From: Halanaeroarchaeum sulfurireducens
Lineage (GTDB): Archaea > Halobacteriota > Halobacteria > Halobacteriales > Halobacteriaceae
Direction: 5' to 3'
DNA: 64,000 bases
Assembly (NCBI RefSeq): GCF_001011115.1
Contig: NZ_CP008874.1
Span: forward strand, 1,874,440 to 1,938,439
A program made the position numbers and the translations under genes. The notes beneath the pieces are model-generated. The model did no database searches, was not told the DNA's origin, and was given only the letters and a program-made list of their open reading frames with translations. This document shows, piece by piece, positions 17,161-25,316 of the stretch (its first letter is position 1; every line of letters begins with the position of its first letter).

Positions 17161-17826
17161 ATGGACGAGGCCCTGCAGGCTCGCACGGCCGCGAGAGAGG
17201 CCATCGCCGACATCTCGCCATCACGGCTTCGGGACGCCATGGACAGATATCTCACGAGAACGTCGATGATCCCTGGCGTCCTGACCGTGGTGAGCGCGCG
17301 CGTCATGGTCGGCGACGGAGACGACGAGACAGTCCTGTACCGGGCGGCTGGCGTGCAACTCATCTACGACGGACTGAAGCTGACGCGACGAATGGTTCAC
17401 GAGGAGCCGTGGGCTGATGGGCAGGGGGAACTCGAAGACGACCTCGACGTCCTCGCCGCGGACGTATTGGTCTCCCGGGGGTTCCAGCTTCTCTCACACA
17501 CCGAGGCCGCGGACAAGGCCGTCGAGACGGTGCGGGAATTCGGCCGCGAGCAGACCGATATCCAGACCCAGGAGGGGACGAGTGCCCGTTCTCTCGAGAC
17601 GAACGTCTTCGAACTCGCCGCCATCGCCGGTGCGACCGCGGGGGGCAAGGAGACCCCGATCGGCCTGCGTCAGTACGTGATGGGGCTGGCCCGATCGACC
17701 GGCGAACCGCCGCTTCCAACGGCCGTAGAGGGGCTGCCCGAGAGCATCGAGGAAGTCATGCATCGCGTCGGCCAGCAACCGGCGGGCGACGATCGGGTCA
17801 AGACTCACTCCGCCAGCGACCGGTGA
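17161..17826 (+). CDS. Conserved haloarchaeal protein, all-helical, unknown (DUF7114-like)
   Basis: 221 residues from an ATG. The sequence is mostly helical, with a segment AAGVQLIYDGLKLTRRMVHEEPW followed by an acidic stretch and VLAADVLVSRGFQLLSHTEAA, which recalls the all-alpha isoprenyl-synthase fold; however, no DDxxD motif is present, so catalysis is not supported. It matches my memory of a conserved halophile family (DUF7114). The final ~20 residues are disordered. It is divergent from the actin-like gene with a 209-base spacer. Confidence 0.82.
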   Translation: MDEALQARTAAREAIADISPSRLRDAMDRYLTRTSMIPGVLTVVSARVMVGDGDDETVLYRAAGVQLIYDGLKLTRRMVHEEPWADGQGELEDDLDVLAADVLVSRGFQLLSHTEAADKAVETVREFGREQTDIQTQEGTSARSLETNVFELAAIAGATAGGKETPIGLRQYVMGLARSTGEPPLPTAVEGLPESIEEVMHRVGQQPAGDDRVKTHSASDR

Positions 17827-18044
17827 ATCGGTCGGGCCACGTGGTTCGAGAGAACGCACCGCTACAGTCGGGGTAGCGCGTTAGCGGTCTACGTACCATG
17901 TCGCTGCCCGTCGATTTTCGGCGTTTCTTCTCCGTGGTGGAATTACAAACTCCACATCATCCCAAAGGTCACCTTCCGGGGATTCGCTCGACCGCCGGAA
18001 ATCGAAACCCCTAAACAACGAGCCCTCCCTTGATTCGAATGCCT

Positions 18045-18116
18045 GCCTGGGTAGCTTAGCGGTAAAGCGCGTCCTTGGTAAGGACGAGAGCCCGGATTCA
18101 AATTCCGGCCTAGGCT
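18045..18116 (+). tRNA. tRNA-Thr (anticodon GGT)
   Basis: 72 nt. Acceptor GCCTGGG pairs with CCTAGGC with one G-U; discriminator T. The anticodon stem CGTCC/GGACG holds loop TTGGTAA, so the anticodon is GGT (Thr). T-loop TTCAAAT. A TATA-like CCTAAAC lies about 30 bases upstream and a CTTT tract follows. No CCA encoded. Confidence 0.95.
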
Positions 18117-18256
18117 CTTTCCTCCGTACACTCCTTATACGCACACTATTTGATCACTCCCTTCTGAATGAACCCGCTCAAGATTCGCTCCTCTCGCTAA
18201 CCCCGAACGACACCGAAACGACTGAGACGTTTCGGGACGATGACAGCACGTTGGCC

Positions 18257-19789
18257 ATGTCCGAACGCTGGTGGACCATCGACTGGACACGTGAGCGCGT
18301 CGGGCTCGTCCTCGGTCCGGCCGCGTTCGGGTTTCTCCTCGCGGTCGAGCCGTTCGGGCTTTCCCCGCCCGCGGTCGCGACGCTCGCGGGTACGGTCTGG
18401 ATCGCGACCTGGTGGGTGACCGAGGCCATCCCCATTCCCGCCACCAGCCTCCTCCCGGTCGTGCTCTTCCCGCTCTCCGGCGTCGTGGACGTGGCCGGCG
18501 CGACGGCGCCGTACGCCAATCCACTCGTCTTCTTGTTGCTCGGCGGTTTTCTGCTCGCCGTGGCCATCGAGCGGTGGAACCTCCACCGCCGACTCGCACT
18601 CGCCATCGTGGCCGTCGTGGGCGTTCAGACGGACCGTCTGCTGCTCGGGTTCATGCTCTCGACGGCGTTTCTCTCCATGTGGATATCGAACTCGGCGACC
18701 GCGATGGTGATGGTGCCCATCGGCATCGCGGTCGTCGTCGGGTTCGCGGAACTGGACGAAGACGCGGACCACACACCGACCGACGACGGATCGACCGATC
18801 GCGAGCTGATTCGGGGGGTAAATGCCGACCCAGCGCGACTCCCGGCGACGAGCTTCGGCCTCGCCCTGATGCTCGGAATCGCGTACAGCGCCACGATCGG
18901 CGGGGTCGCGACGCTCATCGGCAGTCCACCGAACGCGGTGTTCGCGGGCGTCGCCCGGGCCAGGCTGGGGGTCCAGATCGACTTCCTCGACTGGATGCTC
19001 TTCGCCGGTCCCCTCTCAATCGCGTTCCTGTTCGTCGCGTGGTTCTTGCTCTTGAAACTGCTCGACCCGCCATCGATACCGGGCGACACGGCCCAGCGCG
19101 TCCTCGACGCCCAGCGCGAGGACCTCGGACCGATCTCGCGCGGCGAACGGCGCGTCGCGATCGTCTTCGCCCTCGTCGCCGCCGCGTGGCTCCTCCGACC
19201 CTTCGTCCTCCAGCCGATCGTTCCGGCCGTGACCGACGCCGTCATCGCCATCGCCGGCGGACTCCTCCTCTTCACGATTCCGGCCGACCGGCGCGGGAGT
19301 GAGTTTCTCCTCGACTGGACGGCCGCCAGCCGCGTGCCGTGGGGCGTCCTCGTCCTCCTCGGCGGCGGCTTCTCTCTCGCCAACGCCTTCCAGGAGAGCG
19401 GTCTCGACCTCGCGATCGCCCGGGCCTTTGGTGCCCTCGGAGCCGTCCCGTTGCTCGCGTTACTCTTCGTCGTCGCCGTCGTCGTGGTGTTCCTCACCGA
19501 GGTAACGTCCAATACGGCGACCGCGACAGTGTTCATGCCGATCATGGCCAGCCTCGGTGCGGTACACGGCATCTCCCCGCTCCCGCTGATGGGCATCGTC
19601 GCGCTGGCCGCCTCGTTCGCGTTCATGCTCCCCGTCGCGACCCCGCCCAATGCCGTCGTCTTCGGCAGCGGGTACGTGACCGTTCCGCAGATGTCCCGCG
19701 TGGGCGTCTGGCTCAACCTCGTGGGTATCGTGGCCATCGTCGCGCTCACCTATCTCTGGCTCCCGGTCGCCGTCGGTCTGATGGGGTGA
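18257..19789 (+). CDS. DASS/SLC13 family sodium:anion symporter
   Basis: 510 residues from the ATG at 18257 (a TTG six bases upstream is in frame). About 11-12 membrane segments are visible. The divalent anion:Na+ symporter signatures appear twice: ISNSATAMVMVP in the first half and EVTSNTATATVFMP in the second, each the SNT-type substrate/sodium motif, and PVATPPNAVVFGSGYV near the C-terminus. Substrates in the family are sulfate, phosphate or dicarboxylates; which one is used here cannot be read from sequence. A hydrophilic loop (about residues 165-190) is very acidic. Confidence 0.93.
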   Translation: MSERWWTIDWTRERVGLVLGPAAFGFLLAVEPFGLSPPAVATLAGTVWIATWWVTEAIPIPATSLLPVVLFPLSGVVDVAGATAPYANPLVFLLLGGFLLAVAIERWNLHRRLALAIVAVVGVQTDRLLLGFMLSTAFLSMWISNSATAMVMVPIGIAVVVGFAELDEDADHTPTDDGSTDRELIRGVNADPARLPATSFGLALMLGIAYSATIGGVATLIGSPPNAVFAGVARARLGVQIDFLDWMLFAGPLSIAFLFVAWFLLLKLLDPPSIPGDTAQRVLDAQREDLGPISRGERRVAIVFALVAAAWLLRPFVLQPIVPAVTDAVIAIAGGLLLFTIPADRRGSEFLLDWTAASRVPWGVLVLLGGGFSLANAFQESGLDLAIARAFGALGAVPLLALLFVVAVVVVFLTEVTSNTATATVFMPIMASLGAVHGISPLPLMGIVALAASFAFMLPVATPPNAVVFGSGYVTVPQMSRVGVWLNLVGIVAIVALTYLWLPVAVGLMG

Positions 19790-20133
19790 TCACCACACAC
19801 TCGGGGATACAGCGTGGACGCCATTTCTCGACGGCACGGGACGGTGTGGATCCACGGTCGATCGTCCGGGAACGTGATCTTGTCCGTCGGGACGGCGGTG
19901 GGCCGGGGACGTCGTCGGTCTCGCTCTGCAGTCGTCGCCCCTCGATGTGATCGCGGATCGGCAGACCAGGTGAGGTCGCATCGACGGCCACCTCCAGACA
20001 ATCGGACGGGCGTTGTTCGACGGGGTATGCAGTAGCTGTGTGCTCTCGACTTCGAGAGAGGGCGGTATCGAACCTGTACATTCGGACCACCCGGGGCACA
20101 AGAGCCATGGCACGGGACCGCCTGCGTTGGGAC
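19790..20133. other. Non-coding stretch upstream of the lipoprotein gene
   Basis: 344 bases without a credible gene. A perfect 7-bp dyad CTCTCGA-CT-TCGAGAG lies at 20043-20058, about 20-30 bases before a TATA-like CTGTACATT near 20074, so this may be the lipoprotein promoter with an operator. The rest is GC-rich and shows nothing recognisable. Confidence 0.4.
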
Positions 20134-20901
20134 ATGGATCGGCGAGACTTCCTCGCGTTCGCGGGCACCGGCGCGCTCGCCTCGATCGCCGGCTGTACGT
20201 CCGCGCTGGGATCGGTGGCCGCCCCCGACGTTCCGACCGACGAACTGGAGGCGGGCGGGTGGGTCCTGCAGGACGAGTCCGAGGAGACGGTCTTCGAAGA
20301 AACCTACCTGATCACGGTCGAAGCGAAATCCCACTCGCTCTCGTACGGCGACGAGGCGCTACGCGCCGCGATCCGCGAGAAGACGCTGGGCCACGTCGAC
20401 GGCACGATGGCGATGTTCGCCGCCACCCGCATCGAGTTCAGCCCCGACCTCGCCTCCCTCCCCGGTGGCGTGGGAACCGGGCAGATCATCGATCGAACGG
20501 AGTCGGAAGCACGCTCGCAGTTCGAATCGCGAATGAAGAGTGCCGGACTCGGGAACGTCGAGCGCGTCGGGACCGGAACGCTCCAGGTCGACACCGGCGC
20601 TAACGCCCGGTTGACGACATACGAGGCGGAGTTCCCCTTCGACGGCGTCTCCTTCCCGGTCACCGACGACCGGGCCCTCTCGCTCTCCGGGTCGCCCATC
20701 GCGGTCGCCGGCGATCTGGCCGTCTGGCCCCACGATGGGGCGGTCCTCGTCGCCGGCGGCGCTTACCCGGCCGAAAACGTCGAGGAAACGGTGACAGAAG
20801 AGCTCTCCGAGGCGATCACCGTCACCGTCGACCTCGATCTGGGACTGGAACCGGAGCGCTATCGCGAGGAAGTTCGTTCGCTCGTGCGGGGTGTCACATG
20901 A
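20134..20901 (+). CDS. Tat-exported lipoprotein, DUF6517-like
   Basis: 255 residues from the ATG at 20134. The N-terminus is MDRRDFLAFAGTGALASIAGC: twin arginines, hydrophobic core and a lipobox with Cys21, so it is probably exported folded through Tat and lipid-anchored outside. The mature part is a beta-rich domain resembling haloarchaeal DUF6517 proteins (FAATRIEFSPDL; later DLAVWPHDGAVLVAGGAYP). A second ATG at 20107 would add nine residues (MARDRLRWD) before the twin arginine and sits about 33 bases after a TATA-like element, so it is a real alternative. The stop overlaps the next start (ATGA). Confidence 0.85.
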   Translation: MDRRDFLAFAGTGALASIAGCTSALGSVAAPDVPTDELEAGGWVLQDESEETVFEETYLITVEAKSHSLSYGDEALRAAIREKTLGHVDGTMAMFAATRIEFSPDLASLPGGVGTGQIIDRTESEARSQFESRMKSAGLGNVERVGTGTLQVDTGANARLTTYEAEFPFDGVSFPVTDDRALSLSGSPIAVAGDLAVWPHDGAVLVAGGAYPAENVEETVTEELSEAITVTVDLDLGLEPERYREEVRSLVRGVT

Positions 20902-20999
20902 CGTCCTGGGGCGATCTGTTCGAGCGGGCCGCGGTCTACGAGGTCGGCGTGGCGGAGATTCGGGAGGCACTCGACGAACGGCGAGGCAAGGACGAATGA
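20898..20999 (+). CDS. 33-residue acidic protein in overlapping cassette
   Basis: MTSWGDLFERAAVYEVGVAE followed by 13 more residues ending GKDE. Its ATG overlaps the stop of the lipoprotein gene (ATGA), and its own stop overlaps the ATG of the next gene (ATGA again), which strongly suggests translation within an operon. It is predicted to be one or two helices with acidic/basic pattern. I recall similar 30-40-aa frames before this PIN-like gene in other haloarchaea, but this needs a search. Function unknown. Confidence 0.65.
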   Translation: MTSWGDLFERAAVYEVGVAEIREALDERRGKDE

Positions 21000-21463
21000 A
21001 TCCGGATCCAGCGAGCGTGGTCGCCGACGCGGACGTCCTCCTCGCCGACCTCTTCGTCGATGGGACCGCCCGCGACGCCCTGGACCTCGTCCGGAAGCAC
21101 GACTGGATGACCCTCGTCGCGAGCGAACCGCTCCTCGACGACGCTGCGGCGATCGTCGCCACGAAGGCAGACCCGGATCTCGCCGCCGACTGGCGCGATC
21201 GGATCGAAGCCGAAGCGTCGATCGTCGACCACCCGCCCGGCGACCATCCGGCGCTCGCGAGCGCCCTCACCGGTGGTGCCGGACACCTGCTCACGCTCGA
21301 CGAGACGCTGGCGTCTCCGCGAACGAACGCGGCTGTGTCGACACGGGTGCAAACGAGCGTCCGACTCCCGGACGCGTTCGTTCACTCCTTCGATGCCGCC
21401 TCCCTGTACGAGGCGGTCGAGGGGGGATCGTATCCCGGCCCCGACCGCGATCCACGGTCCTAG
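20996..21463 (+). CDS. PIN-like domain protein (DUF7384-like)
   Basis: 155 residues from ATG 20996, overlapping the 33-aa stop. The start VVADADVLLADLFVDGTARD, the SEPLLDDAAAIV segment and the later HLLTLDETLASPRTNAAVST follow the order of PIN nuclease acidic motifs (Asp in ADADVL, Asp/Glu near the end), although the exact catalytic set is uncertain. It could be a ribonuclease or an inactive PIN fold. There is no typical antitoxin next to it, only the 33-aa protein. Its TAG shares the CTAG at 21460-21463 with the stop of convergent rdgB. Confidence 0.78.
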   Translation: MNPDPASVVADADVLLADLFVDGTARDALDLVRKHDWMTLVASEPLLDDAAAIVATKADPDLAADWRDRIEAEASIVDHPPGDHPALASALTGGAGHLLTLDETLASPRTNAAVSTRVQTSVRLPDAFVHSFDAASLYEAVEGGSYPGPDRDPRS

Positions 21464-22002
21464 CGCTGGGCCAGCCAGTCCGCGAGTTTCGAGAGGGCCC
21501 GGCTCCGGTGTGAGACGGTATTTTTCTCGTCGGTACTCATCTCTGCGAACGTCCGTCCCTCGTGCTCGAAGATGGGATCGTAGCCGAACCCGCCCTCACC
21601 CCGGGGCGCGACGAGCGTGCCCTGGACGCGCCCCTCGAACGTTTCGACGACCTCCCCGTCGGCGTAGGCGACGATACAGCGGAATGCCGCCCGTCGGTCG
21701 TCGAGGTCGCTGGCGACCTGCCAGACGCGATCAACACCGAGCGTCCGCTCGACGTAGGCGGCGTAGGGTCCCGGAAAGCCATCGAGTTCGTGAATGAACA
21801 GCCCCGTGTCGTCGACGATGACCGGGTCGTCGCCGTCGCGGGCGTCGAAGGACTCGCGGGCGCCCCTGGCGGCGATGGCCGCGAGGTCGTCGCTCTGGAT
21901 CTCCAGGTAGTCGTAGTCGAACTGCTCGACGTCGGCCAGGCCCGCGAGGTGCCGCCGTGCCTCCTCGAGTTTTCCCTCGTTCGTCGTCGCGAACGTGAGC
22001 AT
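21460..22002 (-). CDS. rdgB: XTP/dITP diphosphatase (RdgB/HAM1)
   Basis: 180 residues from the ATG at 22002 (GTG 22011 possible). It hydrolyses ITP, XTP and their deoxy forms to keep them out of DNA and RNA. Seen: FATTNEGKLEEARR at the start, IVDDTGLFIHELDGFPGPYA in the middle, GFGYDPIFEHEGRTFAEM and EKNTVSHRSRAL at the end, all family signatures with the substrate-binding Lys/Asp/Arg residues. The usual archaeal length is about 185. The stop codon is shared palindromically with the PIN-like gene. Confidence 0.95.
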   Translation of the reverse strand: MLTFATTNEGKLEEARRHLAGLADVEQFDYDYLEIQSDDLAAIAARGARESFDARDGDDPVIVDDTGLFIHELDGFPGPYAAYVERTLGVDRVWQVASDLDDRRAAFRCIVAYADGEVVETFEGRVQGTLVAPRGEGGFGYDPIFEHEGRTFAEMSTDEKNTVSHRSRALSKLADWLAQR

Positions 22003-22046
22003 GGAAGACACTCCGGCCCGCAGCGAAAAGAGCCGTCGGTTTCCGG

Positions 22047-22316
22047 TCAGTCGTCGACGACGACCTCGACGGGACCCTCCTCACCAGTGGCGTCCGTCTC
22101 GTCCGTCCGTTCGCGCCAGAGGAGAACGCCGGCGGCCAGGACGACGATCCACGATCGCCAGTTCGCGAGGTTGAGCGTGTATCCGATGCCAAAGGGCTTC
22201 TCGACGAGCATCTCCTCTCCCGGCTGCCAGTAGGCTTCGAGGAGCCGTTTCATACTCGGGCGCTCGAAGTTGTACGGGATTCCGAAGAGTCTCCCGGACG
22301 TAGGTTTGTCAACCAT
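22047..22316 (-). CDS. DUF5808-like small membrane protein
   Basis: 89 residues from an ATG. It has the conserved start GRLFGIPYNFERPSMKRLLE, then AYWQPGEEMLVEKPFGIGYT, a hydrophobic segment WIVVLAAGVLLW (about 57-68) and an acidic C-terminus. It matches my memory of the haloarchaeal DUF5808 family. Probably membrane-anchored with no known role. A TATA-like GATTTTATC lies about 25-30 bases upstream on the minus strand. It is followed by rdgB on the same strand after 44 bases. Confidence 0.85.
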   Translation of the reverse strand: MVDKPTSGRLFGIPYNFERPSMKRLLEAYWQPGEEMLVEKPFGIGYTLNLANWRSWIVVLAAGVLLWRERTDETDATGEEGPVEVVVDD

Positions 22317-22426
22317 ACATCATGGTACGCCGGCACCTGATAAAATCGTTTGGGCGATGGCGCCGGTCCCGGTCCCGGGTTTATACCTAAAGGCGAGGCC
22401 AGCACAGGCCATGGTGTGACCATCGA

Positions 22427-22463
22427 CCGGAGCGGCACGCGAGAGCGGGGTCACCCGCTCCGG
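22427..22463. terminator. Hairpin downstream of kae1-bud32
   Basis: Perfect 9-bp arms CCGGAGCGG (22427-22435) and CCGCTCCGG (22455-22463) around a 19-base loop, 23 bases beyond the kae1-bud32 stop. There is no T run directly after it, so a role in termination is inferred only. Confidence 0.4.
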
Positions 22464-22485
22464 AGACGATCGACCCCCTGTTCGC

Positions 22486-24057
22486 CTACTGATAGCGACC
22501 GCGCCCCTCGATCGCGCGGAGCTGGTCGAGGACCGCGTCCTGGCCTGCGTCAGCGTAGGCCCCCTCGAACGCCGAGACGAGTGGCTCTGGCTCGTCCGCG
22601 GTTCCGCGAAGGCTCTGCTCGAAGACGTGCAGGTCCATCGCGTGGTCCTCGACGTCCCGCGAGTAGTAGCCGAGGCCGAAATCGATGAGGTAGGTGCGCG
22701 GACCGTCCACGCGGACGTTCCGGGTCGTCGGATCGCCGTGGACGATGCCCTCCCCGTGGATGGTCGCGAGGTGCTCGCCCACCGACTGGACTCGCGTTGT
22801 ACCCACGGCGTCCCGCAGGTCACGCTCGCCCACGAACTCGACGACGAGGGTGCTCTCCCGAACGTCGACGTCGCGGAGGACCGGCGTCGGCACGCCCGCT
22901 CGGCGGGCGTCGTGGGTGAGTCGTGCCTCCTCGACGGTCCGCTCGCGGCGGAGGCGCTCGTCGAGTGCGGGGTGACGGTACGTCTTGGGGACGCGACGCT
23001 TGGTGACCAGCCCGTCCTCGACGGTGACCACGGCCTCCGCTCCCCGGATCTCGTCGCTCCGATCGCCACCGGGAGCCGGCGGCTCGCCAGGCCGCCAGGT
23101 CACCGGCACCTGATCGGGGCGATAGTCGGCGTCGATACCGGAGTCCTCGACGGCGACCGTCTCGCCGGCGGCGGCCATCATCGCCCCCAGGACGGCGATC
23201 ATGCCGGCGTTGTCCCCGAGAAATCGGGGGTCGGGCACGTGGAGATTCGCCCCCCGCTGATCGGCCATCTCGCGGAGCATCTCCTGAAGACGTTCGTTCT
23301 GAGCGACGCCGCCGCCCACGACGAGTTCGTCACGGCCGGTGAGCGAGAGCGCGCGTTCGCTCACCTCGGTGAGCATCGCGAACATCGTCTCCTGGAGCCC
23401 GCGGCTGACGTCTTCTACGGGCACGCCGTCGTCGTAGGCCTGCTTTGCGGCGCTCATGATGCCGGAAAACGAGAAATCCATCCCCTTGACGACGTAGGGG
23501 AGGTCGACGTATTCGCCGTCGTTCGCGGCTTCCTCCACCTTCGGGCCGCCCGGATGCGTCCAGCCGACGTGGCGGGTGAACTTGTCGATGGCGTTGCCCG
23601 CGCCGGTATCCATCGTCTCCCCGAGCACGCGGTACCGGCCGTTTCGGTAGCCCAGGACGTGGGCGTTCGCCCCGCTGACGTTCAGGCAGACGGGCGAGTC
23701 GAACCCGGAGCGATGGCGGCCGATCTCGAGGTGAGCGACCATGTGGTTGACGCCCACCAGAGACACGTCGAGCGACTGGGCGAGCGCACGAGCGGCGGTG
23801 CCGACCACGCGCAGACACGGTCCGAGTCCCGGCCCCCGCGAGAAGGCGACGGCGTCGATCGGTCCCGTCGCGGCCGACAGTGCGGTCTCGACGACCGACG
23901 GGATGGCCTCACGCATGTGTTCGGCGGCTTCGCGCGGGTGGATGCCGCCGCTCTCGGGCTGGTAAGGATCTGTCTCGATGAAAACGTCGTCGGTCTCGTT
24001 ATCGTAGACTGCGGCGCTGGCGGCCCACGCGGTGCCCTCGATACCGAGAACGCGCAC
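22486..24057 (-). CDS. kae1: Kae1-Bud32 fusion, KEOPS tRNA t6A synthesis
   Basis: 523 residues from a GTG at 24057. Kae1 transfers threonylcarbamoyl to A37 of ANN-decoding tRNAs; Bud32 is its regulatory kinase/ATPase. The Kae1 half (about 1-325) has the metal site HMVAH (105-109), MDTGAGNAIDKFTRHVGWTHP, FSFSGIMSAAKQA and GDNAGMIAVLGAMMAA. The Bud32 half (about 345-523) has KRRVPKTYRHPALDERLRR, HGDPTTRNVRV and LIDFGLGYYS (kinase-like catalytic and DFG motifs). The fusion is common in haloarchaea. It is last in the aIF2-gamma/rpo7/ribosomal operon, three bases after rps27ae. Confidence 0.97.
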   Translation of the reverse strand: MRVLGIEGTAWAASAAVYDNETDDVFIETDPYQPESGGIHPREAAEHMREAIPSVVETALSAATGPIDAVAFSRGPGLGPCLRVVGTAARALAQSLDVSLVGVNHMVAHLEIGRHRSGFDSPVCLNVSGANAHVLGYRNGRYRVLGETMDTGAGNAIDKFTRHVGWTHPGGPKVEEAANDGEYVDLPYVVKGMDFSFSGIMSAAKQAYDDGVPVEDVSRGLQETMFAMLTEVSERALSLTGRDELVVGGGVAQNERLQEMLREMADQRGANLHVPDPRFLGDNAGMIAVLGAMMAAAGETVAVEDSGIDADYRPDQVPVTWRPGEPPAPGGDRSDEIRGAEAVVTVEDGLVTKRRVPKTYRHPALDERLRRERTVEEARLTHDARRAGVPTPVLRDVDVRESTLVVEFVGERDLRDAVGTTRVQSVGEHLATIHGEGIVHGDPTTRNVRVDGPRTYLIDFGLGYYSRDVEDHAMDLHVFEQSLRGTADEPEPLVSAFEGAYADAGQDAVLDQLRAIEGRGRYQ

Positions 24058-24060
24058 GCC

Positions 24061-24192
24061 TTACTTCCACTCGGTATACCCACAGCGACCACAGTGCTTG
24101 CGGTCGTCGTGGTCCGCGAGGAACGAGTCCTCACACCGGGGACACCGCTCGCGCACCGCCTCGCCGTCCTCGTAGTAGTCGCTTCGGGGCAT
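24061..24192 (-). CDS. rps27ae: Ribosomal protein S27ae
   Basis: 43 residues ([20 protein letters not shown]... ending [10 protein letters not shown]). The zinc ribbon has the four cysteines in CPRC and CGRC spacing, as in archaeal S27ae of the small subunit. The ATG overlaps the rps24e stop by one base (TAATG), so the two are coupled. The gene is too short for usual ORF cut-offs. Confidence 0.96.
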   Translation of the reverse strand: MPRSDYYEDGEAVRERCPRCEDSFLADHDDRKHCGRCGYTEWK

Positions 24193-24506
24193 TATTCAGC
24201 GGTCTCCTCGGGTTCACCCTCGCCATCCGCGGCGATCTTGTTCCGTTCGAGCATGTAGTCCTGTTCGACCTCGGTGGCGTCGGCGGCCGACTCGTAGACC
24301 TTGGCGTAGCCGACGGTCTTGCGCATGCCGAATTTGGTGTCCAGTCGGTGGACCACGACCTCTTCGGAGTCCTTGTCGAGTTTTGCAGCGAGGCTGTCGC
24401 GGACGGAGAGCCGGGACGGACTCGCGTCCTCGTGGACGACTTCGAACGTGACGTCGGTCCGGTGGAGCATGGAGTTGTCTTCCTGCTCCAAAATGTCGAT
24501 TTCCAT
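24192..24506 (-). CDS. rps24e: Ribosomal protein S24e
   Basis: 104 residues from an ATG. Typical S24e: [20 protein letters not shown], then [15 protein letters not shown] and the conserved [19 protein letters not shown], followed by a charged [13 protein letters not shown]. Binds the small ribosomal subunit. The C-terminus is Glu-rich, as usual for halophiles. Part of the information-processing operon, between the dephospho-CoA kinase gene and rps27ae. Confidence 0.97.
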   Translation of the reverse strand: MEIDILEQEDNSMLHRTDVTFEVVHEDASPSRLSVRDSLAAKLDKDSEEVVVHRLDTKFGMRKTVGYAKVYESAADATEVEQDYMLERNKIAADGEGEPEETAE

Positions 24507-24563
24507 GGTCAGTTGGTTGTGTTAGGAGTTGATTCTAGTAAAAGGATTTCGAAGCGCGCCCCA

Positions 24564-25112
24564 TCAGTCCGGGGCTTCGACACCAACGAGTTCCCAGAAC
24601 CGGTCGTCGGTCTCGAGGACGGCACAGAGCTCGCGCATTCGCTCGCGTCGGGCGTGTGTGACGTCACCACGGACCATCCCCTCGCCCGGCTGACCGTAGA
24701 CGACGCTGGCCCCCTCGGGGGCGAGGAGAACCGCGGGCAACGTCGCCAGGTCTTCTTCGCCGTCGACCTGAATGAGCGTGCTCGCCTCGGCGTCGAGGGC
24801 GGCATCGAGCGCGAGGAGTAGCGATTCCGTGATCGTTCCCGGCGGGTTCGTGACGGTGACCCGGCGGTCGGATTCTGGCAGTCCCCGCTCGATATCGTCG
24901 CTCACGGGCTCTCGTTCGCTAATGCCGTCGACGACGGCGACCTGGGGTGTGACGCCCGATTGGGCCAGGTGATAGGTGACGACGTCGCCAACGGCGACGA
25001 TGGGTGTGCCCGCGGAATCGAGAAGGGCGTCGGCGTCCTGGAATACCGGGCCGAGCGGGTCTTTGAACTCACCTCTCGCCGATTCGGGCAATGTTGCGAC
25101 AGTTCGGACCAC
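24564..25112 (-). CDS. GTP-dependent dephospho-CoA kinase (DUF359)
   Basis: 182 residues from a GTG at 25112. This family (DUF359) performs the last step of archaeal coenzyme A synthesis with GTP instead of ATP. The pattern IVAVGDVVTYHL, QVAVVDGISEREP and VTNPPGTITESLLLAL, with EGASVVYGQPGEGMV near the end, is diagnostic. Its genomic position between spt4 and rps24e is conserved in many archaea. It starts six bases after the spt4 stop. Confidence 0.93.
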   Translation of the reverse strand: MVRTVATLPESARGEFKDPLGPVFQDADALLDSAGTPIVAVGDVVTYHLAQSGVTPQVAVVDGISEREPVSDDIERGLPESDRRVTVTNPPGTITESLLLALDAALDAEASTLIQVDGEEDLATLPAVLLAPEGASVVYGQPGEGMVRGDVTHARRERMRELCAVLETDDRFWELVGVEAPD

Positions 25113-25118
25113 GGTCGG

Positions 25119-25316
25119 TTAGCGTACCTTGAGGGCGTACTCGCCGCTTTCGGTTACTTCCATCTTCTCTGCAATCTCGCTCTCCTCGGGATGGGTGATC
25201 ACGACGTACCCGGCCCAGTCCTCGGTGAGCGAGGTCGACCCGCAGTACGGACAGGCGTTCTCGTCGGGGTCGATGATGTGGTGGCATTCCCGACAGGCGA
25301 GCCGGTTCGACGCCAT
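25119..25316 (-). CDS. spt4: Transcription elongation factor Spt4 (RpoE'')
   Basis: 65 residues. Spt4 pairs with Spt5 to hold RNA polymerase clamp closed during elongation. The zinc ribbon CRECHHIIDPDENACPYCGS is at residues 8-27, followed by the WAGYVVITHPEESEIAEKM typical of the family. The ATG directly follows the rpo7 stop (no gap). Confidence 0.96.
   Translation of the reverse strand: MASNRLACRECHHIIDPDENACPYCGSTSLTEDWAGYVVITHPEESEIAEKMEVTESGEYALKVR

Noticed and set aside
20996-21463. Classic VapBC toxin-antitoxin locus
   Set aside because: No VapB-like AbrB or RHH antitoxin is adjacent; only the 33-aa protein, so the claim is kept open as a finding, not a call.
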